From Rhodocaloribacter sp964552015 (lineage in GTDB: Bacteria; Bacteroidota; Rhodothermia; Rhodothermales; ISCAR-4553): a stretch of DNA of 64,000 bases. The notes beneath the pieces are model-generated. The model ran no database searches and was not told where the DNA came from. It saw only the letters and a list, made by a program, of their open reading frames with translations. The first letter of the stretch is position 1. Every line of letters starts with the position of its first letter. The position numbers and the translations under genes were made by a program. Shown in pieces: positions 44,319 through 53,789 of this stretch. The DNA lies in assembly GCA_964552015.1 (NCBI GenBank), contig CAZKFR010000005.1, positions 27,316 through 91,315 of the forward strand. The letters are read 5' to 3'.

Positions 44319-44594
44319 ATGCCGACGTACGTCTACAAGCGAGCCGATGGCACCACGTTCGAGATTGAACAGCGCATGAGCGACGCGCCGTTGACGACCT
44401 GTCCGACGACGGGCCAGCCGGTCCAGCGTTTGATCACCGGCGGGGCCGGGCTGATCTTCAAGGGCAGCGGTTTCTACCTGACCGACTACGCCCGGAAAAA
44501 CAACGGTAGCTCGTCCAACGGCAGCGCCGGCGGTTCGTCCAACGGTGCCTCGAGCGAGGCCTCGAAGACGAGCGAGAGCAAGAGCACGGACTGA
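44319..44594 (+). CDS. FmdB-family protein with degenerate zinc ribbon
   Basis: 91 residues. MPTYVYKRADGTTFEIEQRMSDAPLTTCPTTGQPVQRLITGGAGLIFKGSGFYLTDYARKN follows the FmdB/CxxC_CxxC_SSSS plan, including the GLIFKGSGFYxTDY signature, but the first Cys pair (usually YxCxxCG) is replaced by YKRADG and the second has a single Cys. Zinc binding is therefore doubtful. A Ser/Asn/Gly/Thr-rich disordered tail ends the protein, as in the family. Family role is unclear. It follows the GH3 fusion gene and ends at a strong terminator. Confidence 0.85.
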   Translation: MPTYVYKRADGTTFEIEQRMSDAPLTTCPTTGQPVQRLITGGAGLIFKGSGFYLTDYARKNNGSSSNGSAGGSSNGASSEASKTSESKSTD

Positions 44595-44614
44595 CCCTTC
44601 CGCCTGTGCGTATG

Positions 44615-44644
44615 AAAAAAGCCGGCCTCGTGGCCGGCTTTTTT
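44615..44644. terminator. Intrinsic bidirectional terminator
   Basis: A6, GCCGGCC, TCGT, GGCCGGC, T6: a 7-bp GC stem flanked by A and T tracts, so it can serve both the FmdB-like gene and the convergent acyl-CoA dehydrogenase gene. The clearest terminator in the window. Confidence 0.93.
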
Positions 44645-44669
44645 GTTTTCTTTCGTCCGGAGGGCCCGC

Positions 44670-45923
44670 TCACTTCTCAGCGACGGCCATCTCTTTCTTC
44701 TCCTTCTTCTCCGGCAGATCGTTGCCGCGCGGGACGAAGGCCTGGATGCCGGTCAGCTCGCGGCCCAGGATGAGGCCGTGGATGTCGTACGTCCCCTCGT
44801 AGGTGTTGACGCTCTCGAGGTTGACCATGTGGTGGATGACCCGGTACTCACCCGTGATGCCGTTGCCGCCGTGCATGTCGCGGGCGACGCGGGCGATCTC
44901 GAGGGCCTTGCCGCAGTTGTTCCGCTTGGCCAGCGACACCATGGCCGGCGTGGCGCGCCCCTGGTCCTTGAGCACGCCCAGCCGCCAGGCCAGCAGCTGC
45001 ATCTGCGTGATGTCGGTGAGCATGTTGGCCAGCTTCGTCTGGATGAGCTGCATGGCAGCCAGCGGGTAGCCGAACTGTTCGCGTTCCATGACGTACTGGC
45101 GCGCCCGACGGTAGCAGTCCTCGGCCGCCCCCACGGCCCCCCAGGCGATGCCGTAGCGGGCGCTGTTGAGGCAGTCGAACGGCCCCTTCAGGCCCCGGAT
45201 CTCGGGGAAAACGTTTGCGTCGGGCACGAAGCAATCCTCCAGCACGATCTCGCCGGTGATCGAGGCGCGGAGCGACATCTTGTTGTGCGTCTTCGGCGTG
45301 GAGAAGCCCTCCATCCCCCGCTCGACGAGAAAGCCCATGATGACGCCTTCCTCGTCCTTGCGCTCCTTGGCCTTGGCCCAGACGACGGCCACGTCGGCGA
45401 TGGGCGAGTTGGTGATCCACATCTTGGCGCCGTTGAGCACCCAGCCGCCGTCGACGCGGAGGGCGGTGGTCTTCATGGAGCCGGGGTCGGAGCCGTGGTC
45501 GGGCTCGGTCAGGCCGAAGCAGCCGATGAGCTCGCCCGTGGCCAGGCGCGGCAGGAAGCGCCGGCGCTGCTCCTCGGTGCCGAACTTGTAGATCGGGTGC
45601 ATCACCAGCGACGACTGCACCGAGCAGAACGACCGGTAGGCCGAGTCGACACGCTCGAGCTCGCGGGCCACGAGGCCGTAGGCGGTGTAGCTCACCCCCG
45701 CCCCGCCATACTCGGGCGGAATCGTGGAGCCGAGCAGCCCCAGCTCACCCATCTCGCGCGGGATCTCCGGGTGGAACACCTCGTCCTGGTTGCCCTCCAG
45801 GGCGCGGGGCTCGAGCATCGACTGCGCGTACTCGCGCGCAGACTCCATCACCAGCCGGTCCTCTTCGCCGAGCATCTCTTCGAAGAGGTAGGCATCATCG
45901 GGGTTGAAAGGGAACCTGGGCAT
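44670..45923 (-). CDS. gcdH: Acyl-CoA dehydrogenase, glutaryl-CoA dehydrogenase-like
   Basis: 417 residues. YRSFCSVQSSLVMHPIY (with the Arg used for the glutaryl carboxylate in GCDH), CFGLTEPDHGSDPGSM, KMWITNSPIADV, ARYGIAWGAVGAAEDCYRRARQYVMEREQFG and NTYEGTYDIHGLILGRELTG (catalytic Glu near residue 376) are GCDH-type rather than short-chain ACD motifs. The enzyme oxidises and decarboxylates glutaryl-CoA to crotonyl-CoA in Lys/Trp or aromatic breakdown, using FAD and ETF. The Lys/Glu-rich C-terminal tail (EKKEKKEM) is unusual. No ETF or CoA transferase is adjacent. A TATCTTTC box lies about 70 bases upstream of the start. Confidence 0.9.
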   Translation of the reverse strand: MPRFPFNPDDAYLFEEMLGEEDRLVMESAREYAQSMLEPRALEGNQDEVFHPEIPREMGELGLLGSTIPPEYGGAGVSYTAYGLVARELERVDSAYRSFCSVQSSLVMHPIYKFGTEEQRRRFLPRLATGELIGCFGLTEPDHGSDPGSMKTTALRVDGGWVLNGAKMWITNSPIADVAVVWAKAKERKDEEGVIMGFLVERGMEGFSTPKTHNKMSLRASITGEIVLEDCFVPDANVFPEIRGLKGPFDCLNSARYGIAWGAVGAAEDCYRRARQYVMEREQFGYPLAAMQLIQTKLANMLTDITQMQLLAWRLGVLKDQGRATPAMVSLAKRNNCGKALEIARVARDMHGGNGITGEYRVIHHMVNLESVNTYEGTYDIHGLILGRELTGIQAFVPRGNDLPEKKEKKEMAVAEK

Positions 45924-46164
45924 CTCGTCCTCTCGGCTTGCTTCGTGAATAGCGGGCGTCCCCGGCGCCGGGCGGGGAGCGCTTCCGGAAAGATACGTAC
46001 CCCCCGGACGGCAGGCACCGGGCGGCGCACCGGGGAATGTGAACTTCCTTTCATTTTATGCGGATGGATCCACCGGGTTTTCAGACCCGTGATCCTTTTC
46101 CGGGGATATACGTATTCCCCTTCCCGTTTTCCCCGTCCATCCCTCTCGAAACCCTCATTTTGTC

Positions 46165-48558
46165 ATGCGCGCTCCCGCACCGGACAAGGACCCCACGCCG
46201 GGCCCGACGAGCGACGACGCCTGCCCGTGCGACGAGCCTTGCCTCGAGCAGGTCCGCACGGCCCTGGAGGCCACGCCGGGGCTGGTGGAGGCCGAGGTGG
46301 ATGTGGACGGCGGGCAGGTACGCCTGCGCTACGACGCCACGCAGACCGAAGACGGCGCGGTGGCGGCGGCCGCCCGGACGCTCGCCGGGCCGGTAGCCGA
46401 ACGGCTCCGCACCTGCACGATGCGCATCGATGCGCCGCGCGGGCGGGCCTGTGAGTCGTGCGCCCGGTCGTTCGAGCGCACCCTCCGCCGGCACCCCGGC
46501 GTGCACGATGTCTCGGCCTCGTTCCGCGGCGGGGTGCTGAAAGTGACCTTCGACGAAGGCCGCACGTCGGAACAGAACCTCCGCGAGCAGGTCGTCGCGC
46601 TGGGCGTGCGTCCCGTCGCCGACCGCCGTGCCGAAGCGGCGGTACGTGGCTGGCGGGCCTGGCTCCGGGAGCCGCGCCTGGAGATCCTCCTGACCGCCGT
46701 CACGTTCGTGGCGACGGCCGGCGGGTTCGTGGCTGAGAAGGCCGGGCAGCCCGTGCTCGCGTGGGTGCTCTATGCGGTGGCCTACCTGGCCGGCGGGTAC
46801 TACGGCGTGCAGGCCGGCTATGCCTCGCTGCGCCACGGCACCATCGACATCGACCTGCTGATGGTGCTGGCCGCCCTCGGCGCGGCCATCGTGGGGGCAC
46901 CGTTCGAGGGGGCCCTCCTCCTGTTCCTCTTCTCGCTCTCGAACGTCCTGCAACACGCGGCGATGCGGCGCACCCGTCGCGCCATCGAGGCGCTGATGCA
47001 GCTCCGCCCGGACACCGCCGTCGTGCGGCGCGACGGGAAGCTCGTGACGGTGCCCGTCGAGGAGGTGGCCGTCGGCGAGGTGTTCGTCCTGCGCCCCGGC
47101 GACCGCATCCCGCTCGACGGCGTCGTCGTCGAGGGGGAGGGGTCGGTGGACCAGGCGTCGGTCACGGGCGAGTCGATGCCGGTGTCGAAGGCGCCGGGCG
47201 ACCCCGTCTTTGCCGGCACCATCAACCTGGACGGGGCCCTGTCGGTGCGCGTCACGCGCGAGGCCGCCGCCTCCACCATCGCCCGCCTCATCGCCCTCGT
47301 CGAGGAAGCCCAGGCCGAGAAGGCCGAGACCCAGCGGTTCATCGACAGAGCCGAGCAGTACTACGCCGCCGGGGTGCTCGTCATGACGGCGCTGGCCGTG
47401 GTGATCCCCCTGGCCTTCCTCGGCGAGGATTTCGGCACGGCCTTCTACCGGGCCATGACGCTGATGGTGGCCGCCTCGCCGTGCGCCCTGGTCATCAGCA
47501 CCCCGGCCACCATCCTCTCGGCCATCGGCAACGCGGCCCGGCGCGGCGTGCTGTTCAAGGGCGGCGTCTATGTGGAGCAGGCCGCCGAGATCAAGGTAAT
47601 CGCCTTCGACAAGACGGGCACCCTCACCCTCGGCCGCCCGCGCCTGACGGACCTGCGGGCCACCGGCGTCACGGAACAGGAGCTCCTGCGCGTGGCGGCC
47701 ACGCTCCAGGCCCGCTCCGAGCACCCGCTGGCCCGCGCCACCGTCGAGGCAGCCGCCGAACGCGGGGTGGCCCACGGCGAGGCCACGGCGTTCCAGGCCG
47801 TCACCGGCCGGGGCGTGCGGGGCGAGGTCGACGGGCACGCCTACCGCATCGGCAACCTGCGCTTCTTCGACGACCTGACGGTGCCCGACCGCGCGGCCCT
47901 CGCCGTGGAGGTCGAGCGCCTGGAGGCCGAGGGCAAGACGTGTGTGGTCGTGGCCCGGGTGGAAAATGGGGGGACCGCCCGCGTTTTCGGCCTGCTGGCC
48001 TATGCCGACGTGCTTCGCCCGGAGGCACCCGGCGTCGTGCGCACGCTCCGCCGGCTGGGCATCCGCCACGTGGTGATGCTCACCGGCGACAACGAGCGCG
48101 TGGCCGCCCACATCGCCCGGGAAGCCGGCCTCGATGCCTACCACGCCGGTCTCATGCCCGAGGACAAACAGCGCCTGCTGCGCGACCTCGAAGCCCGGCA
48201 CGGCCCCGTCGCCATGGTGGGCGACGGCGTCAACGACGCGCCGGCGCTGGCGACGGCCACCCTGGGCATCGCCATGGGCGGGGCCGGCACCGACGTGGCC
48301 CTCGAAACGGCCGACATCGTCCTCATGGCCGACGCGCTCGACAAGATTCCCTACGTCTTCGCCCTCAGCCGCGCCACCCGTCGCACGCTCGTCGCGAACC
48401 TGGTCTTCGCCCTGGCCGTCATCGTCTCGATGGTCGCCGGTATCCTGTGGACGGGCCTGCCACTGCCGCTGGCCGTCGTCGGGCATGAGGGCAGCACCGT
48501 CCTCGTCTCGCTCAACGGCCTGCGCCTCCTCGGCTTCCGGTGGCACCCTCCGGATTGA
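46165..48558 (+). CDS. P1B-type heavy-metal ATPase, P1B-4-like, with two HMA domains
   Basis: 797 residues. Two N-terminal HMA-like domains: the first follows a Cys cluster (DACPCDEPC), the second has RACESCARSFERTL in place of the canonical M-x-C-x-x-C loop. The membrane core shows SPCALVISTPATI in helix 6 and HEGSTVLVSLNGLRLL in helix 8, the SPC/HEG-S/G-T pair of the P1B-4 group (Co2+, Fe2+ or Zn2+ efflux). SVTGESMPVSK, AFDKTGTLTLG, HPLARA and MVGDGVNDAPAL are intact. It expels divalent metal across the inner membrane. The small HTH protein follows. Metal preference is an inference. Confidence 0.9.
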   Translation: MRAPAPDKDPTPGPTSDDACPCDEPCLEQVRTALEATPGLVEAEVDVDGGQVRLRYDATQTEDGAVAAAARTLAGPVAERLRTCTMRIDAPRGRACESCARSFERTLRRHPGVHDVSASFRGGVLKVTFDEGRTSEQNLREQVVALGVRPVADRRAEAAVRGWRAWLREPRLEILLTAVTFVATAGGFVAEKAGQPVLAWVLYAVAYLAGGYYGVQAGYASLRHGTIDIDLLMVLAALGAAIVGAPFEGALLLFLFSLSNVLQHAAMRRTRRAIEALMQLRPDTAVVRRDGKLVTVPVEEVAVGEVFVLRPGDRIPLDGVVVEGEGSVDQASVTGESMPVSKAPGDPVFAGTINLDGALSVRVTREAAASTIARLIALVEEAQAEKAETQRFIDRAEQYYAAGVLVMTALAVVIPLAFLGEDFGTAFYRAMTLMVAASPCALVISTPATILSAIGNAARRGVLFKGGVYVEQAAEIKVIAFDKTGTLTLGRPRLTDLRATGVTEQELLRVAATLQARSEHPLARATVEAAAERGVAHGEATAFQAVTGRGVRGEVDGHAYRIGNLRFFDDLTVPDRAALAVEVERLEAEGKTCVVVARVENGGTARVFGLLAYADVLRPEAPGVVRTLRRLGIRHVVMLTGDNERVAAHIAREAGLDAYHAGLMPEDKQRLLRDLEARHGPVAMVGDGVNDAPALATATLGIAMGGAGTDVALETADIVLMADALDKIPYVFALSRATRRTLVANLVFALAVIVSMVAGILWTGLPLPLAVVGHEGSTVLVSLNGLRLLGFRWHPPD

Positions 48559-48645
48559 CCACAATCCCGCCGATTGCAAGAACATAGTGGCTACTGGCCG
48601 GTATCATTACCTGATTGATTCCCCCGATTTTTCCGGATACCGACC

Positions 48646-48855
48646 ATGAAAGTAACCGTTCTCGAACCGGTTGAACCCCTCACCCCGGTGGAAGTGTGCC
48701 GCCGTACCGGCGTACCGATGGACTGGCTGCTGCGCATGCTCGACCGGAACAAGATCGCCCACGTCAAATCCAGCTATCTCCGCCTGATCAACAGCTGCGA
48801 CCTGGACGCGATCCGCGCCATGTACGAAGCCCATCTCAACCGGCGTCGTTCCTGA
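48646..48855 (+). CDS. Small helix-turn-helix protein (MerR/excisionase-like)
   Basis: 69 residues. LTPVEVCRRTGVPMDWLLRMLDRNKIAHVKSSYLRLINSCDLDAI resembles the N-terminal winged-helix of MerR or excisionase proteins, with TPVEVCRRTGVP as the first helix-turn-helix, but without the C-terminal effector domain. It could be a DNA-binding accessory factor. Placed 87 bases downstream of the metal ATPase and 70 bases before a lipoprotein gene, so a metal-related role is possible but unproven. Confidence 0.55.
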   Translation: MKVTVLEPVEPLTPVEVCRRTGVPMDWLLRMLDRNKIAHVKSSYLRLINSCDLDAIRAMYEAHLNRRRS

Positions 48856-48925
48856 CCTCAGCACGGGGCGAAGGCCGTAGCCCGTATGCCCCTGCCCGCG
48901 CCCGCTACCCTCTGGAGGATCGTCG

Positions 48926-49855
48926 ATGAGCGCACGCCTGTCCTCCGCGCTCTCCCTGTCGCTCGGCTGCGGCTTCCTGTACCTGCTTCTGGGCGGATGC
49001 AACCCGGGTAGTGCCCCCTCCGATGCGAGCAGCGACACACTCGCACCGGACGACACCGTGGCCCTCTGCCATGCCCGGGCTGACGGTACGTTCGTACTGC
49101 AACACCACCGCCCGGAGGACCTGCCCGCGCACCTGCTCCACGGCGACGGCCTCCCCACGGGTCCGGTGCCCGGACGGGCGGACCAGGTCTTCGACGCCAC
49201 CTGCCGCGCCGTGGCGGATACCGGCACCGGCCCCTGTCCTCCCGGCATGGCCCACCTCGCTGGGGAAGCAGGGCGCGGCGGCTTCTGCATCGACCGATGG
49301 GAGGCCCACCTGGCCGCGTGGTCGCCGTACGAGGTGCCCGCCTCGGGCATCGCACGGACAGCGCCGGGCGTCATCCCGCAGGGCTACATCAGCGGCGACG
49401 TGGCCGAGGCGGCCTGCCGCGCCGCCGGCAAACGGCTCTGTACCAGCAGCGAATGGCTACGGGCCTGCCAGGGCCCCCGGCACACGACCTACCCGTACGG
49501 CACCACCTACCTCCCCGGGGCCTGCAACGAGGGCCGCCCGGCACACCCCGTCCTGGAACTGTTCGGCGACGCCACCGACTGGTCGCCCGCGCAGATGAAC
49601 GACCCGCGCCTGAACCAGCTTCCGGACACGGTGGACCCGACCGGCTCCAATCCGGTCTGCCAGTCGGCCGAGGGCGTCTTCGACCTGCACGGCAACCTGC
49701 ACGAATGGGTCGCCGACGCCGAAGGGACGTTCCGGGGCGGCTTCTACGTCGATGCCCGGATCAACGGGGAGGGCTGCCTCTACCGGACCACGGCGCATAG
49801 CCGCACCTATCACGACTATTCGACCGGGTTCCGCTGCTGCGCCGACGCCCGGTGA
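48926..49855 (+). CDS. Lipoprotein with CH...HGD module and SUMF1/formylglycine-generating-enzyme-like domain
   Basis: 309 residues; GGAGGA sits six bases before the ATG. Lipobox LGGC at about residue 25. Residues 46-75 hold ALCHARADGTFVLQHH...HLLHGDGLP, the small CH-x-x-HGD motif found in many secreted proteins. From about residue 100 a SUMF1-like domain runs: GFCIDRWEAHLAAW, CRAAGKRLCTSSEWLRACQG, YPYGTTYLPGACNEG, VFDLHGNLHEWVAD and FRGGFYVDARIN...GFRCCAD. The domain is the fold of formylglycine-generating and carbohydrate-binding proteins; whether it is catalytic cannot be told. Cysteine-rich and extracytoplasmic. It converges on the SorC-type regulator gene. Confidence 0.82.
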   Translation: MSARLSSALSLSLGCGFLYLLLGGCNPGSAPSDASSDTLAPDDTVALCHARADGTFVLQHHRPEDLPAHLLHGDGLPTGPVPGRADQVFDATCRAVADTGTGPCPPGMAHLAGEAGRGGFCIDRWEAHLAAWSPYEVPASGIARTAPGVIPQGYISGDVAEAACRAAGKRLCTSSEWLRACQGPRHTTYPYGTTYLPGACNEGRPAHPVLELFGDATDWSPAQMNDPRLNQLPDTVDPTGSNPVCQSAEGVFDLHGNLHEWVADAEGTFRGGFYVDARINGEGCLYRTTAHSRTYHDYSTGFRCCADAR

Positions 49856-49885
49856 CCCCGGCGCACGCCCATCCGGACAGGCGTG

Positions 49886-50842
49886 TCAGGCCGCCTGCAG
49901 GCGGACGGCCGTATCGTAGTCCGTGATCAGGACGTTGATGAGCCGCCCCCGCAGCGCGCCCCGAATCGCCTCCACCTTTTCGGCCCCTCCGGCCACGCCC
50001 ACCACGCGCGGCACCGCTTTCAACTCCTCCAGCGTGATCCCGATCGTGCGCTCGTCGAGCTCCGTCTTCACGGGCTTCCCGTCGGCATCGAAGAAGCGCA
50101 TGGCGATGTCGCCCACCACCCCGGCGGCCGCCAGGGCTTCGTAGACCTCATCGGACAGAAAGCCTCCACGGCGTTCGAACACGGGGTTGGTAGACAGGGC
50201 GCCGATGCCCGCAAACGCCATCGTGAGCCGCGGAAACCACCCCATGGCCTCCCGGACGTAGCGATCCGCACGCAGGATGGTGCTGCTCTCGGCGCGATCG
50301 ACGATCCCCGGAGCCGGCAGGAGAATGGTGCTGCCCCCCAGCAGCTGCGCCAGGCGACGCGAGAGGTTCGCGGCATGCACCTCCGCCTCGGGCGGTCCCA
50401 GCCCGCCCATGGTCTGTACCACCCGCACGGCATGCGCGGCACGCGGCCGGAGCGCCCCCACCATGGCCCGGAGCGTTCGCCCCCACGTCACCCCCAGGAC
50501 ATCGCCGTCGGCCACGCTGCGCTGCAGATAATCGGCCGCCGCCCCGCCCAGTTGCTGTTCCAGCACCCGCCCCTCCGCCGCCGGATCCGTCTCCACGACG
50601 AGCACCTCTTCCAGCCCGTAACGCTGCTCCAGTTCCGTCTCCAGTTCAAGAAACGCCCCGCTGGGAACGACATGGATCTGAACGATCCCCCGTTGACGGG
50701 CTTGCTGCAACAACCGGGACACCTTGGGACGAGACAGATGCAACCGTTCGGCCACCTCCTGCTGCGTGTGATGCTGCAGGTAATAGAGCACGCTGACCTT
50801 GTAAAGCAACCGGTGATCGACGGGGTCCTTACGCCGGGCCAT
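49886..50842 (-). CDS. SorC/DeoR-type sugar-binding transcriptional regulator
   Basis: 318 residues. The N-terminal helix-turn-helix is LYKVSVLYYLQHHTQQEVAERLHLSRPKVSRLLQQARQRGIVQIHV; the C-terminal sugar-phosphate-isomerase-like domain has GDVLGVTWGRTL, GLGPPEAEVHAANLSRRLAQLLGG and VAGGAEKVEAIRGALRGRLINVLITDYDTA. Such regulators bind a phosphorylated sugar, often releasing DNA. It diverges from rhaI across a 236-base gap containing a perfect palindrome, so it is the likely repressor of the rhamnose/lactate operon, with rhamnulose-1-phosphate or a related compound as a candidate effector. Confidence 0.88.
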   Translation of the reverse strand: MARRKDPVDHRLLYKVSVLYYLQHHTQQEVAERLHLSRPKVSRLLQQARQRGIVQIHVVPSGAFLELETELEQRYGLEEVLVVETDPAAEGRVLEQQLGGAAADYLQRSVADGDVLGVTWGRTLRAMVGALRPRAAHAVRVVQTMGGLGPPEAEVHAANLSRRLAQLLGGSTILLPAPGIVDRAESSTILRADRYVREAMGWFPRLTMAFAGIGALSTNPVFERRGGFLSDEVYEALAAAGVVGDIAMRFFDADGKPVKTELDERTIGITLEELKAVPRVVGVAGGAEKVEAIRGALRGRLINVLITDYDTAVRLQAA

Positions 50843-50908
50843 GACAGTCCCTCCTTACCGTTTCTCCTGGTGTAACGCTTCACCACCACGCGGCGGCGCT
50901 TCGCATTG

Positions 50909-50922
50909 TGAACATACGTTCA
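50909..50922. promoter_or_regulatory. Candidate operator of the SorC-type regulator
   Basis: TGAAC-ATAC-GTTCA, a perfect 5-bp inverted repeat centred in the AT-richer half of the divergent region, immediately upstream of the predicted -33 box of the rhaI operon. Similar half-sites are known for SorC/DeoR-family regulators. Confidence 0.6.
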
Positions 50923-50925
50923 TTA

Positions 50926-50957
50926 TTTAACGATTGCTCTACATTATCCTAAATTGA
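50926..50957 (+). promoter_or_regulatory. Candidate promoter of the rhamnose/lactate operon
   Basis: TTTA, 20 bases, TAAATTGA in the least GC-rich stretch of the neighbourhood. A leader of about 115 nt would precede rhaI. The operator abuts its upstream edge. Confidence 0.45.
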
Positions 50958-51078
50958 TAGCGAAGAAGACGGCGCTATCCGGTAGTACCGCCGGAACGCC
51001 CCTTGGAGCAGGCGCTGCGGGGTGGATGACCTGGCCCGCATTCCTGCCCTCATCCCATCACACCCTCCGAAGACCCCG

Positions 51079-52368
<1,290 letters not shown>

Positions 52369-52377
52369 AGGTGCCCC

Positions 52378-53781
52378 ATGACGCCGACGCACTACCTGGC
52401 CGTAGACCTGGGCGCCTCCAGCGGGCGCGTCTTCCTGGGCACACTCGAGGGCGACGTGATGCACATGGAAGCCCTCCACCGGTTCGAGACGCCGCTGCTC
52501 GAACGGGACGGGCACCTGTACTGGGATGCGGAGGCCCTCGTGCGGGAGGTGGAGCAGGGCCTGCGCCGGGGCCTGGACGCCGCCCCGGACCTGCGCTCCG
52601 TCGCGGTGGATTCGTGGGCGGTCGACTACGTGCCGCTGGACCGGGATGGCCAACCCCTCCGCCGTCCCTACGCCTACCGCGACCGGCGCACCGACGGCCT
52701 GATGCAGGACGCCTTCCGGACGATGCCGGCAGCACAGCTCTTCGCCCACACCGGCATCCAGTTCCTCCCCTTCAACACGCTCTACCAGGTGCTGGCCGAC
52801 CGGCGCGACACCCCGGACCTGCACCGGCGCACCGCCTGTCACCTGACCATTGCCGACTACCTGAACCACCGCCTGGGTGGCCGGCCCGTCATCGAGGTCT
52901 CCATGGCAAGCACCACCCAGTTGATGGACGTCCACACCCGGACGTGGTCGGAGGCGGTGTTCCGGGCCTTCGACCTCGACCCGGCGGCCTGGCCGGCGAT
53001 CGTCCCCTCGGGCACGCCGACGGGCCAGGTGACCGCCGCGCCCCACGTGGCCGTGCTGGCCGCATGCAGCCACGATACCGCCTGCGCCGTGGCCGCCGTC
53101 CCCGCCGGCGAGGGCCCCGGCTGGGCCTACATCAGCTGCGGCACGTGGTCCCTGATGGGCGTCGAGCGGCAGGTTCCCCTGCTGGGCCAGGCGGCCCGCA
53201 CGGCCGGCTTCACGAACGAGGCGGGGCTCGACGGCACCATCCGCTTCCTGAAAAACCTGACCGGGCTGTGGGCTCTGCAGGAATGCGCCCGCGAATGGGG
53301 CACGGTCGACTGGGAGGCCCTGGAGCGCGAGGCCCGCGCCGCAGCCCCGCCCGCCTTCCTGATCGACCTCGAAGACCCCCGGTTCCTCCCGCGCGGCGGC
53401 ATGGAAGCCCGCCTGGCCGGCTACCTCCGCGAGCACGGGCAGCCCGTCCCCGGGACGCGCGCCGGCTGGACGCGCCTCATCCTCGAGAGCATCGCCGCGG
53501 GGTACCGGCGCACGCTCGACGCCCTGGAACGCCTCACCGGCCAGCCCATCGACACCATCCACCTGGTCGGCGGCGGCGCCCGGAACCACCTGCTCTGCGC
53601 GCTGACGGCGCACGCCTGCGGCCGGACCGTCGTCGCCGGGCCGGAGGAGGCCACCGCCCTGGGCAACCTGCTCATCCAGGCCCGCACGCTCGGCGACCTG
53701 CCCCCCGGCCTCACCCTCCGGGACGTCGCCCGGCGCTCATCCGACCTTCACGTATTCCCTCCGACCGAACAAACCGTCTGA
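52378..53781 (+). CDS. rhaB: L-rhamnulokinase
   Basis: 467 residues, FGGY kinase family. YLAVDLGASSGRVFLGTLEG, VAVDSWAVDYVPLDRDG, PYAYRDRRTDGLM, GIQFLPFNTLYQVLA, CSHDTACAVAAVP and YISCGTWSLMGVE, ending in DTIHLVGGGARNHLLCALTAHACGRTVVAGPEEATALGNLLIQA, are RhaB hallmarks. It phosphorylates L-rhamnulose at O1 with ATP. Short gaps on both sides (9 and 8 bases) place it inside the operon. Confidence 0.95.
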   Translation: MTPTHYLAVDLGASSGRVFLGTLEGDVMHMEALHRFETPLLERDGHLYWDAEALVREVEQGLRRGLDAAPDLRSVAVDSWAVDYVPLDRDGQPLRRPYAYRDRRTDGLMQDAFRTMPAAQLFAHTGIQFLPFNTLYQVLADRRDTPDLHRRTACHLTIADYLNHRLGGRPVIEVSMASTTQLMDVHTRTWSEAVFRAFDLDPAAWPAIVPSGTPTGQVTAAPHVAVLAACSHDTACAVAAVPAGEGPGWAYISCGTWSLMGVERQVPLLGQAARTAGFTNEAGLDGTIRFLKNLTGLWALQECAREWGTVDWEALEREARAAAPPAFLIDLEDPRFLPRGGMEARLAGYLREHGQPVPGTRAGWTRLILESIAAGYRRTLDALERLTGQPIDTIHLVGGGARNHLLCALTAHACGRTVVAGPEEATALGNLLIQARTLGDLPPGLTLRDVARRSSDLHVFPPTEQTV

Positions 53782-53789
53782 TCCACGAT

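Noticed and set aside
46081..48585. 834-codon minus-strand frame opposite the P-type ATPase
   Set aside because: Mirror frame of a strongly conserved gene; His/Arg/Asp-rich low-quality translation.
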